From contig JAKZAP010000019.1 of assembly GCA_023053575.1 (NCBI GenBank), positions 3,720,001 through 3,784,000 on the forward strand: a stretch of 64,000 nt of DNA, written 5' to 3'. Of this stretch, positions 10,473 through 19,924 are shown in pieces. The stretch comes from Branchinecta lynchi (taxonomy: Eukaryota; Arthropoda; Branchiopoda; Anostraca; Branchinectidae). The notes beneath the pieces are model-generated. The model was not told the DNA's origin and made no database searches. It worked only from the letters and a program-made list of their open reading frames with translations. Each line of letters starts with the position of its first letter. Within the stretch, counting starts at the first letter, position 1. A program made the position numbers and the translations under genes.

Positions 10473-10790
10473 GCGGGATTTCCGTGACCGTTTTCGTGTC
10501 TGGAATGTTGTTCCAAATTTCCTTGCCCGGGTATTCCTTCGCACAGGAATTTCCGGAAGCGGGATTTCCGTGACGATTTTCGTGCCCGGAATGCTGTTCC
10601 AAATTTCCTTACCCCGGAATTCCAGCAGACAGAAATTACTGAAGCGGGATTTCCGTGACGAATTTCGAGCCCGGAATGTTGTTCCAAATTTCCTTACCCG
10701 GGAATAACTGCCCAAAGGAATTACTGAAGCGGGATTTCCGTGCTTGGAACGTTGTTCCAAATTTCCCGACTCCGGATTCCAGCAGTAAGA
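10473..10790. repeat. Tandem repeat, 85-86 bp unit, about 3.7 copies
   Basis: The unit starts GCGGGATTTCCGTGAC at 10473, 10559, 10644 and 10729. Each unit also carries GGAATGTTGTTCCAAATTTC and an inner CCCGGGAAT-like segment. Copies diverge by scattered substitutions. Open frames here on both strands come from the repeat and are not genes. Confidence 0.9.
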
Positions 10791-11930
10791 TCCATAAATT
10801 TGGGCACAAGAATCGATTCCGGATACTCAGACAAGAACGGTCCCTGCTCAACCGAAAATCACTACCAGTTAGGCCAGGATATCTGCCTCATATTTCCTTC
10901 CAGAAAATATGAAACAGAAATCGATTCAAAATTTGTCACAACTTCAATGAAGCACTTATTACTAATCTTACCACAAAAAGCCTGAAAAAATTCAGTTCAT
11001 CATGGTTGTTTTGTCGCTTGCAGACACGCAGCAACTTTGGAAAAGACAGAGTTGTTCGTGCTCTTCTCACCTCGAATTTGTACTGTACTTCGGGAAACCT
11101 GAAAAGGAAGAATTTCTTGAATATGAATCAGGAAATCTTTCATGCATGTCTAAACTATTTTTCGTATATTTAGATTTTCAGAATCACTAGAAAATAAGAC
11201 AACCGTTTTTTTTTTTAGGAGGAAGCTTCTCGAAAACACTCTTCAGGAGTACTGATACGCTTGGCAAATACCGAAACTTTGCATTTTGAAATTGAGTGAA
11301 GTCGTAACAACGTGATAAGAATGTAGCATAGGGAACGCAGGTCTTATGACATGTATCAGTCGGGCAAAAACGATTCAAACGTGGACGCATTACAGGAACT
11401 GGAGCTCCAGCCTAATCACCTTTTCACTGTTCTTGTGCTAACTACAGTACATATTAATTTTCAAGCAGGACCCCCCTCCCCCCCCCCCACACCACCGCGA
11501 CTGCCTGCGCTATAAGACAGTTCAAAGATCTCGCTGTCAGTCTGTTGGAGAAGAATCAACCCCAGATCCCATCCCTCCCAATCCGGTATGTGAAAGAACC
11601 CTTCTGAGCAATATATGTTTATTATCTGAAGAGCAAAAATATAAACTTTGACTTTTCAACGATTATATTATCAGACACGGTAATGAGACGTTAAACTGTT
11701 CGAGAAACCGATTATTTTTAAACCATAGGTTCGGGTTCAGGTTCGCTTCTTTTTTTCCCTAATTGTTCACGTCTAAATTATCAAATAAGCAAGCAGAGGG
11801 CAAAGCACGAATGGCACGTGAGCTTAGTACCTTACTGATATCTTAAACACAGATTTCCCCATAAAGAGACACGTTATGGTTCCTTGGATTGTAGAAAAGA
11901 TTTCCCATCCAGACCCGGATCAGTTTGCTA
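10791..11930. other. Unassigned DNA
   Basis: No supported gene. A C-rich run with two C7-C11 tracts lies at 11468-11490. Short open frames are not supported by any motif. Confidence 0.5.
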
Positions 11931-11943
11931 GCATCGCGCGGTA

Positions 11944-12014
11944 TCTTACTGCGGAACCTTTCTTCGACTTAACCCCCCTTGATATTTTTTTAAATTAATA
12001 AAAATCGTTTGGTT
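11944..12014 (+). mobile_element. Short insertion (71 bp) flanked by 13-bp direct repeats
   Basis: GCATCGCGCGGTA occurs at 11931-11943 and 12015-12027 on either side of a 71-bp segment whose core (11945-12007) is repeated at 12711-12773. The segment ends in AAATTAATAAAAATCG, which includes AATAAA. A 13-bp duplication around a short A-rich-ended segment fits a severely truncated retroposed tail, by inference. Confidence 0.5.
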
Positions 12015-12063
12015 GCATCGCGCGGTAATCAAAGTCAAAATACTCATATAATTAAATACTTAC

Positions 12064-12087
12064 GTACGCGGCAAGATCTTCCTCTTT
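12064..12087 (-). other. Possible 24-bp micro-exon
   Basis: On the minus strand a 24-nt open segment (KEEDLAAY) lies between TATTTCTTTCAG and the consensus donor GTAAGT. It sits 417 bp downstream of the CBM14 exon at 12504-12664. The splice sites are good, but there is no homology support. Confidence 0.25.
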
Positions 12088-12503
12088 CTGAAAGAAATAT
12101 GAGCACGTATGCAATAGAAGGGCAAGTGAATAGAAAATTATACGAATATCGTCTTTTCCAGCAGCCATAAGAAACTCCAAGACAGAATATATGATTTTAT
12201 ATGATATCATATTTATGTTATGTTTTATATAATTTTTTAATATATGACGAATTTTCAGATAGTGGAATTTCCCAGTCGAATTTGTGGCATCTCTATTGAT
12301 TAGGCTATTCCTGAATGGTGGAGAAACGAAGTAACGCATTTTCATCGAGTCCTCAAACCTCTGTAAGTGAATAAGTGATGGATAACTAGATTGTCGTTTA
12401 CTCCCTATTTTTGTTTCAAATTTAAGACTTTAATTTCTTCTTTCCGAGGAATGCTCCGGAACAGTACAGTAGAAATGCAAAATCCGTCATAATTGTAATT
12501 TAC

Positions 12504-12664
12504 CGAAAGAGTCGGGATGCTGTTTAAACATATATAGAAAGTTCCGCAGTTATCCAGATTCCTGAACTTGCCACTAGGACTCCGGCAAACAAAAGATGGT
12601 GTAGCAGCTGTAAATGCTACTGTTGATACATTCTGGACTGGTGCGGTAGTAGTTGGAGTGAAGG
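12504..12664 (-). CDS. Exon encoding a chitin-binding type-2 (CBM14) half-module
   Basis: Candidate host exon of 161 nt. It has acceptor CCTTTCTAG, then 2 nt plus 53 codons, then donor GTAAAT after TCG. The peptide begins with a Thr-rich linker (FTPTTTAPVQNVSTV) and continues FVCRSPSGKFRNLDNCGTFY, then IC. Cysteine spacing C-x12-C-x5-C and the aromatic before the third Cys match the first half of a peritrophin-A module. An exon of the same design (same phases, same linker style) lies at 40299-40441 on the same strand, so they are paralogous exons of a secreted chitin-binding protein. Reading through the donor gives a poorer continuation, and no second-half exon was recognised nearby. Possible pseudogene. 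Confidence 0.55.
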
Positions 12665-12710
12665 CTAGAAAGGTTATGAGGACTTTCACTAACTCATGCG
12701 CAAACTCACC

Positions 12711-12773
12711 CTTACTGTGGAACCTTTCTTCGAGTTCACTCCCCTTGATATGTTTTTAAATTAATAAAAATCG
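12711..12773 (+). repeat. Second copy of the 63-bp segment at 11945
   Basis: Matches 11945-12007 with about five mismatches, including GGAACCTTTCTTCGA and TTTTTAAATTAATAAAAATC. The flanks do not show the 13-bp duplication. Confidence 0.7.
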
Positions 12774-13796
12774 ATTAATATATTCATGCACTAACATCCT
12801 GCCAAGACATTCTTAGAAAGTTTTTTTCCCCACATTTTGTGTCACTGTGTAAATTTAAAGAACGGAAATGTGTTTAATTGTTTTGTTCTGTATTACTCAG
12901 TTGCATCTAATAGGCGGTCATATAAAAAAGAACTAGTAAAAAATTGAAGTACTTCCCAGTCGTTTCTTCCGAACTTCTTTAATGCAATTTTCGAAAAATG
13001 CAATTGGGTTTCAGGGATGGTCCGGACTGTGCGTATGCTCATCACGTTCTTACCAAAATATAATGCGTGAGGCCACCCTAAAGAGATCAACCATTTACAT
13101 TTGTTCCATAGACAACTCTGGGCTTTTGATAATGTTTTCCATTCTCAAGCTTTGTGTTCGCTTGCTCCTTCTGGAATCAATTCTTTTGCCTTTTAAAGTA
13201 TTAAAAGGCAAATAATAGAAGGGAAGGCTGTATAGTGATTTTTGCAGCCCATATATTTACAATTGTTCCGGAAATTACCATAGCCTAAGGAAAAAAGATA
13301 AAAAAAATTCCAGAAGCTGTTTCTTTAAGTACTTTAAATTTCGGATGTATCTTATTAATTCTTTCTGTAATCGTAAATTGGTTTCGAATTTTAATGTTTC
13401 AGGTAGTATCAATAAACTCTTTTGTTCGCACACAAATCTATTTACCCTCCACAAACATTCTGCCCATGAAATTAGTCAGTTTTTCAGTCCTGAACCCGTG
13501 TGACATTGGGTTGGTCATTAATAATTAATTAGCATTAACTAGAAAATATAACAGACGTAAAAGAATATCCATTTTCCCTTGGAAGCGCAGAATGTCCGGG
13601 AAGCTGAGGTTTTGGAGATCCAGCTAAAAAACATAGATTCTGATGGAATATCCTGGAAGCTGAGGTTTTCGATATCCTGCTAAAAAAACGTAGCATCCTG
13701 GGTACATAGGTTTTCAGGCATATCTTATGTGGTGCAAGAACGGAAACGGTGGTAACGGAGAGCAGGAACAGAAGAGCGGTTTTTGAGGCAGATGCG
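12774..13796. other. Unassigned AT-rich DNA
   Basis: No supported gene. A near-duplicate of about 40 bp around GGAAGCTGAGGTTTT appears at 13600 and 13655. Confidence 0.5.
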
Positions 13797-13860
13797 ATTG
13801 AGAATTGATTGAGAATAGATTGAGAATTGATTGAAAATAGATAGAGAATTGATTGAGATG
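13797..13860. repeat. Short tandem repeat TTGATTGAGAATAGA-type
   Basis: About five imperfect 12-15 bp units alternating GAATTGATTGA and GAATAGATTGA, adjoining the truncated 3' end of gypsy-2. Confidence 0.8.
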
Positions 13861-13879
13861 CGAAGGAGAAATAAGCCAA

Positions 13880-14240
13880 GCAAAAGTTGTTAACCTATTG
13901 AACGGTGTTCTATACGGTTGTTTTCGGATTGGTTTCACTGATCCCGTATTGATTTTATGGCTAATCAGGTTTGTTCTACCTGGAAAGCTGCTCAACGTTT
14001 CTCGAAACCTTTCTAGAATGTCGTTTATTTACTGCTTTTGCTGATCCTCCAGTTTCGGATTGATTTTCGGATAAATTTCGCTTTTCGCTTCGAAAGTTAA
14101 AATTGGCGGCACCCGAGCGTCAACTTCCTGAGCCGTAGCAAGGACGTTTGCAAAATAACAAGAGTTACGCTCGTGAAATTTTCGAAGTAGGTTGACGTGC
14201 AAAATCTTTTTTCTTTTTCGCCCCTCAAAACCAGATACTT
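13880..14240 (-). pseudogene. gypsy-2 integrase tail and pre-RT segment
   Basis: The minus strand contains KKILHVNLLRKFHER, the end of the Gmr1-like integrase C-terminus, and then SFPGRTNLISHKINTGSVKP followed by IRKQPYRTPF. The latter is the conserved linker immediately before the first RT motif of Ty3/gypsy elements. The sequence stops being RT-like at about 13880, next to the short tandem repeat. This shows that RT followed integrase in this element. Confidence 0.75.
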
Positions 14241-14245
14241 CAAAA

Positions 14246-15280
14246 TTAGACTTTACCTATTCCTTTCGTAATCGTGTAAGGGCCACTCCACTGACGCTCA
14301 AGCTTCGTGTCGCCAGTAGACGGCAGCACGAGGACCTTCTTTCCTGTATGTAGTGCTGGTGACTTTCCGTCGCTTGGGTCGTCATGCCACTGCTTCTCTA
14401 AAGCCAGCTTCATGTTCGCAAGTACGAAGTCCTTTATTTTCTCCATCTGTTCTCGCAGCTGCAAGGATGAGTCAAAGTTGGCCTTGCATTTATTTCCTGT
14501 TGCCCATCAACCAGTTTCTCTTTAAAAAAATCTCTAATGGTCCCCTAGGATTCTGACAATAGACTGCTTCGAATGGCGTTACATTTCCTTGAAGCCTGCA
14601 CCGCCTCTCGATACGGCAAACAGTACTATTGGAAGGAACTCATCCCAACGTGTTGGCTCGTTTCGAACAAATTTTCGTAGCATTTGAATGATTGTTCCGT
14701 TTTGGCGTTCCGTCAAACCGTTTGCCTGTGCGCGGTAAGGAGAAGTCCTGCAAGATTTCACACCATAGGCTTCAAGAAAATCTCTAACGGGCTTCCAACA
14801 GAAGTTCGGGGCTTGATCTTGTACGATTTCTTTCGTATACCCTACACGACTGAAGTACTGCTCAAGAACTTTGACCACCTTCTTAGCTGTGCAAGCTCGC
14901 ATGGGATGAGCCTCAGGCCATTTCAAATAGTAGTCCACGATGACAAGTAACCAGACATTCCCATAGGAGCTACGTTTTAAGGGCCTTACGAAATCTAGGC
15001 CTACCCGCTCAACGGCTTTGTAGCAGACTCAAATGGCTGAATTGGTGCCTTGTCCCGTTTTGTAATCCTCGCAACCATTTGGCAGTCCTCACAACGTATA
15101 CAGTGACTCGCTATATCGCTATAGATTTTAGGCCAGAAAAAATGGCGTAAAATTTTCACAATCGTTTTATCGTGGCCAAGATGTCCACCTTGCGGCGAAT
15201 TGTGTGCGATTTCAAGTACATTTTGTGCTTCCCTGATAAACCTCCCCGTAGACTAGGTTGGGTTGAATAGGTTGCTGTTC
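14246..15280 (-). pseudogene. gypsy-2 integrase
   Basis: From the upstream end (15280 downward) the minus strand encodes the HHCC domain (EIAHNSPQGGHLGHDKTIVK, then HCIRCEDCQ), and after a frameshift near 15030 the core: WLLVIVDYYLKWPEAHPM, with the first catalytic Asp in IVD, and IVQDQAPNFCWKPV, where DQAPNF replaces the usual DQG-NF. The Glu motif reads SPYRAQANGLTERQNGT. It ends with a domain containing VLVLPSTGDTKLERQWSGPY. Frameshifts near 14580 and 15030 make it inactive. LINE-C begins a little above this segment. Confidence 0.85.
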
Positions 15281-15364
15281 CGCCCCTAGAGATGGTTGTA
15301 AGTCTCTAGGACGCGCCACAGGCACCTCCTCCTTCCATAGATCTTCAGGGAGAAATCCAGCTGC

Positions 15365-16388
15365 GTGGCCTCACCGTGGAAGAAGGGTGGCAACGGCCCT
15401 GCCAACCTAGCCTTGGCGGACGCTGGCAAACATAGGGTTGCCGTCGGGCTGGGGACTCGTCGGTTAAATATATTCCCGAGAATCGATGGAAATGGCAGAC
15501 AAAAGAAGAAAACCACCTTTGGCTACGGCATTCCCGGCAAGCGATGCGTCGGAGGCTCCGGCGACCCCGACGAAAAGTCAACAAGCCGAGCACCTGTTGA
15601 AACGTCGACAGTCCCTCAATGTGGGGTGCTGGAACGACTGTTCAATGAAATGGCCTTCATAGCAGGCGAATGCGAAAGATATCGCATAGACATTCTATGT
15701 GTATCCGGAACCCGGCTAAATGGAAATGTAGAGGAGGAGCTCGTCTCCACCCCTGACGGAAAATCCGAATTCCACTTTTTCAAATCTGGACCCAGCGACG
15801 GCTCGGGTAATACGGGGGTTGGTCTCCTCCTCAGTAGTTAAGCAGCAAAATCCCTAGTAGAATGGCAACCAATCTCACCCCGTCTGGCTAAGGCCCGCCT
15901 CAAAGGCCACATGTTCAACATCACTGTCATCTCACTATGCACCAACGAGAGTCGCCGACGAAAGTTCAGTCAACGAGTTGTACGATGCTTTGACCCATTC
16001 ACTGAGAACAGTCCCAAACCGCGATCTACTCATCCTAGGAGACGTTCTTAACGCCCACGTTGGAAGTCGCGAGACAGACTGCGAAAGAGCTGTCGAAAGA
16101 TTTGGATGGAGCGACAGGTGCGAGCGTGGAAGGAGACTCGTAGACTTTGCCCAGCAGCATAACCTTGTATTGGCAAATACATTGTTCCAACACAAACCAT
16201 CCCAAAGGATCACCTGGTGCTCTCGAGATGGGAGAGCCCAATCTCTGGTTGATTTCCTGCTGATATCCTCCCGATAGCGAAGCTCTATACACAACTGTAG
16301 AGCGTACCGTGGAGCCGACACGGGAGCGAAGAACGGCTCTGATCATACACTGCTAAAAGCTTCCCTAACCATAAAACTCGCTTCCAGA
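15365..16388 (+). pseudogene. LINE-C endonuclease region
   Basis: The frame contains GVLERLFNEMAFIAGECERY, RIDILCVSGTRLNGNVEEEL (the E of the usual SETRW motif is replaced by Gly) and NTGVGLLLSS before a stop at 15839-15841. Another frame continues with DLLILGDVLNAHVGSRETDC (the usual GDFNA metal-binding motif reads GDVLNA) and ITWCSRDGRAQSLVDFLLIS. These are the endonuclease motifs of RTE-like LINEs, often seen in proteins labelled craniofacial-development-protein-2-like. Several stops and frameshifts are present. Confidence 0.75.
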
Positions 16389-16419
16389 TAACTTTTTTTT
16401 TTTTTTTTTTTTTTTTTAT

Positions 16420-17377
16420 TTAATAATAAAGCAAAACATATCTCTCGTGGGCAGAACCCAAATACGATGTTTTTGTAGTCATAAATAAAGTCATAAATAA
16501 AGATAAAATAAATTGTCAACAGATAATTTAAAAGGAAAAAAAGTAACAAGGCAGAACAATGATAAAGAGCATTGTACTGCTTTACGAAGCTCGGCACAAA
16601 GCTTCTACTGTAGCGCATAGTGTTACAGTAGATTGGGGTCAGTTTGAGAACCTTCTCAGCCACTTCTCGGGGGGGACGAGATCTTACAGGAACAAAGGGT
16701 GGGGGAAGGAATGAACGGTACATGGGATGCTGGAGAAGGGATGTTCCAAAGTTGCGGCATAGTTTTTCGCGGCCGGAAGAAAGGGATTCAATTATAAATT
16801 CTTTGAGGTAAAAAGAGTATGGTAGGGGGGAACCGCCATAGATAATTTGCAGCGATCTCTTCTGAACTCTCTCTATTTTATCAGTTTCGTCTTGAGTAAG
16901 AGCAAAGTGCCAAACCGGACAAGCATATTCGACTAAGGGTCGGATGAAACAGCAAAACATTAGCTTTAGCTTGTCCTTAGGAACCCGAAACTTTTTCAGT
17001 GTTTTTAGCATTTGAATTGCGCTGTTAGCTTTCTTTACAACTGTCTTTGTATTTTCATGCCATGAAAGGTCAGAAGAGATCACTGCACCTAGTAGCGTTA
17101 TTGTATCCCTGATGAACCCAGAGCCGATAGGAGGTTTGAAAGTCGGCCGAGTTTTTCTGAGAAAAGAAAAGGTCGTAACCAAGCACTTGTCTTTATTCAC
17201 GACCATATTCATTTCAGTTGTCTCTGAGGAAACCTGGTCGATGAAACCGACAGCGTTACTTTTGAAATCCTCAGGTACGACTTCCGCTAGGGACAGGTCG
17301 TCAACGTATTTCCATCTGTCCTCTAGCCCAGCAGCAATTTCATTTATCATGAGGAGGAAGCACAGCGGACCGATCAC
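16420..17377 (-). pseudogene. LINE-B reverse transcriptase, C-terminal part
   Basis: Begins VIGPLCFLLMINEIAAGL (RT motif of the GVPQGT-xLGP type) and carries the catalytic KYVDDLSL box (YVDD). The TLLGAVISSDLSWHENTKTV, FIRPLVEYACPVWHF and IERVQKRSLQIIYG segments follow, all typical of CR1/L2-group LINEs. The conserved ORF ends around RSFVPSFVKQYNAL, and codons beyond it run into the 3' untranslated region and poly-A tail. A frameshift near 17400-17460 separates it from the upstream half. Confidence 0.85.
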
Positions 17378-17458
17378 AGTTCCTTTTGGAACTCCACAAA
17401 AAAACTGGTGAAGAAGTAGAAAAATGGCCTTTATACTTTACAGTTTGCTCTCTATTTG

Positions 17459-19399
17459 TCAAGAAGCTCTTGATGATTTTGACGATAAAATCGGGTATAT
17501 TTTTTCCGCCATTTTTTCCAAAAGAATTTTATGGTCAACAAGGTCAAATGCCTTTTTAAAATCAATTGCAATTAACTTTATCCATTTGCCAGGTTCATCT
17601 AGATGTTTTAAAATAAAATCAATCAAATTAACTAGGTAGTGGACTGTCGAACACTTAGGAATGCTACCAAACTGCTTTCGATCAGTTACTTTTAAAAGAT
17701 ATTCTTTAAGCCATGTGGCAACAAAACTTTCGTAAATTCTGCTGAAAATTGACGTAACTGTGATCGGCCGAACACCAGAGAAATCATTAGGTGCTCCTTT
17801 CTTTGGAATGGGGGTGATAAGACCTTTCTTCCATTTCTTTGGAAAATAACCTGTTCGTGTTATGTTACTGTAAATTATCTGAAGGGGTAAGGCTAATTCT
17901 TTAGCAAATGCTTTAACGAGAACAATTGGAATATCAAAAGGAGCGACAGAAGTTCTTTTTAACTTAGAAAGTTTGCGGGTTACACTTGACAAAGAAATAT
18001 CAGGCATTAAATTGTCAGTTGAAGGAGCAGTTAAATTTTGTGGAGGGTCTTCAGGTTGAAGAGGTGGATAAGACTGCACAACTGCAGCAAAATGGGCATT
18101 TAAATCATTCGCAGTTTTCTCTGGTGGCTCTTCCTTCATGAAGTCAACTGGTTGAGAACTTTTTCCAGTCAGACTTTTAACTTTACTGAAGAACTGCGAA
18201 GGCTTGGACTCCAAAAGATGATCCACCTCATTTTTGTAGTCATTAGCCTGTGCTTCTTTTATTTTCCACTTAATTTCATTTGCCATTTTTTTTGCTTGCT
18301 CTTCTTGATCTTTTCGAATAAGGTGTAATTTACGCTTAATTAGTCGCCATATTTTTGAATTTACACACGGTTTATCACTAGAACAAAAAAATTTTTTACG
18401 CTCAGGGAAGCACTCAAGAAATTTTTCATTAATTTTACCATGAAATTCCTCAACTTGGGAATCCAAGTCCTTCGCTGCGGAAACCAAGGTCCAGTTCTCC
18501 TCCGTGATCAAGTTTCCAAACTGCAACAGACCAGGATCTGTGATTGGTCTAGAAGTAACCTCAGTTACCGAATATTGAATCTTTACTCTCTCAAAAGGGT
18601 TCCACTGGAGCATATAGTGGTAACTACCGCCAAGTGGTGCTAGTTTACTCGGATTTTGATAATATTCAGAAAGGTTTGTCAGGATCACATCCAGAGAAGT
18701 TTCACCTTTGGTCGTCGGGAAATTAACCACGCTTTTGAGACTAAGTGACCTGGCCAGCGATTTAGTATCCAGCTCATTGCGATCTCCTAATATAACTACT
18801 GCAAAATATGGATGTGTTCTCTGGATGTAAGCCGTTGATTCCTGCAGCTTCTCCCAAAACGCCTTTCTTGCGGCAGCGGGCTCACCAGGTGAATAGTAGA
18901 AAACGCACACCGCTACCGCAGAGAACGGCCTAGGGAGTCGCTTAGGTTGCACTTTAACCCAAATAATCTCATCTTGTTCATCAAAGAAAGATATAGTTAA
19001 AAGCTGTGGTTTAAAATCTTCATGTACAAGGGTCATAACTCCTCCTCCTTTCTTCCCAAGGGGATGGTCATCAGGGCGAAGTTTAACAAAAGAAGAGAAT
19101 TTTGGAACTTTTAATAAATTTAAATCTTGTCGATGAACCTCGGTTATACCGATGACAGAAAAACCGAGTATTCGGGCCGTGGACTGAAGTTCAGTTAATT
19201 TTTCTAGGTTTAAACTTTCCGCATTGCTGTAGAGGAAGGAAGGAAACCCGTAACGCTTATCATTAAATTCACGGGATACCGCTTTATTTTTAAATTTTCT
19301 TGCCTCCCACCGGTCCCGGGCCAGCATCATGGGGGAGGGGGAGAGGAAGAGGAAGGGGAGAGACTGATGTCGGTGCCGAGACTGGCTCCAATCCTTCAT
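17459..19399 (-). pseudogene. LINE-B endonuclease and reverse transcriptase, N-terminal part
   Basis: A 646-codon open frame. The endonuclease shows LYSNAESLNLEKLTELQ (Asn), VIGITEVHRQ (Glu), GKKGGGVMTLVHEDF, VVILGDRNELDTKSL, SLDVILTNLSEYY and a degenerate LGGSYHYMLQ in place of the SDH motif. A basic linker follows, then the RT fingers: LSKLKRTSVAPFDIPIVLVK, KKWKKGLITPIPKKGAPNDF, GVRPITVTSIFSRIYESFVA and IKLIAIDFKKAFDLVDHK (first catalytic Asp). Related to LINE-D and LINE-E. The missing His/Asp pair suggests a dead endonuclease. Confidence 0.88.
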
Positions 19400-19915
19400 C
19401 CGTACCTTGGTCCGTCACAACCGACAACCCTATGACATTCGACAGCAGAAACTTCGGGAAAGAACCATTTCTTGTTGCATTTCTTGTTGTAGTTGAATTG
19501 TATTGATTTCTTCGTTGTGAGAGTACAACCCCGGCTCAAGGATGAGATGTCCTTTGAGGGAAGCAAACGTTCAGTGGTTTGAGTAGATATTGGTGTTGGT
19601 AGTACTTGATTGGGGTTTTCGAGTTTTCCTTGAGTCCGTTTTAGATGGGAGGTTCTGTCGTGGGGGCTGGTAGATCTTGTGTAGTTCGCATCAATGGTGA
19701 AATGCTATGCTTTGAACATGTGGAACTTGGAGTTTATATAGGTACGGGTTGTACGCCAGCGTGTTTTGCTCCCACGTTGCTCGTTTTTTGGAGCGGAAAA
19801 AGTCAGTGACTACTGCAGGGGCTGCTATTCTATCAGAAATATAGACATGAATGTATTTGCAGGCATCTCCATGCCGGCAACCCTTCTCTGTCATGAAAAA
19901 TTTACATTAGCGCGT
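19400..19915 (-). pseudogene. LINE-B ORF1 remnant with CCCH-like zinc finger
   Basis: The minus strand from 19894 begins MTEKGCRHGDACKYIHVYIS, where C-x5-C-x3-H is the second half of a CCCH zinc finger, a known RNA-binding motif. The next part, RSKKRATWEQNTLAYNPYLY, is basic. The frame stops at 19691 and the remaining 290 bp to the endonuclease ORF are broken. The N-terminus is missing because the LINE is 5'-truncated here. Confidence 0.5.
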
Positions 19916-19924
19916 CACCTCCCC

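Larger units (their letters stand above)
16389..19915 (-). mobile_element. LINE-B (CR1/L2-group), poly-A tailed, inserted in LINE-C
   Basis: Minus-strand LINE with an ORF1 remnant (19915-19400), endonuclease plus RT, and a 31-A tail (T run at 16389-16419 on the plus strand) preceded by an AATAAA-type signal. It splits LINE-C: the LINE-C peptide KLASR left of it continues as RYDVAS right of it. Short similar flanks (CTTCCAGATA at the left, CCCCGAGATA at the right) may be the target-site duplication. The 5' end is truncated within ORF1. Confidence 0.85.

Noticed and set aside
10061..10985. Overlapping open frames on both strands at the 85-bp repeat
   Set aside because: Frames follow the tandem units and have no domain.
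12405..12689. Reading the CBM14 frame straight through the donor to 12405
   Set aside because: The continuation lacks the fourth to sixth Cys spacing, and the donor GTAAAT is at the same relative place as in the paralogous exon at 40299.
16343..16419. Poly-Lys end of the LINE-B frame
   Set aside because: It is the poly-A tail read as codons. The conserved reading frame ends earlier.
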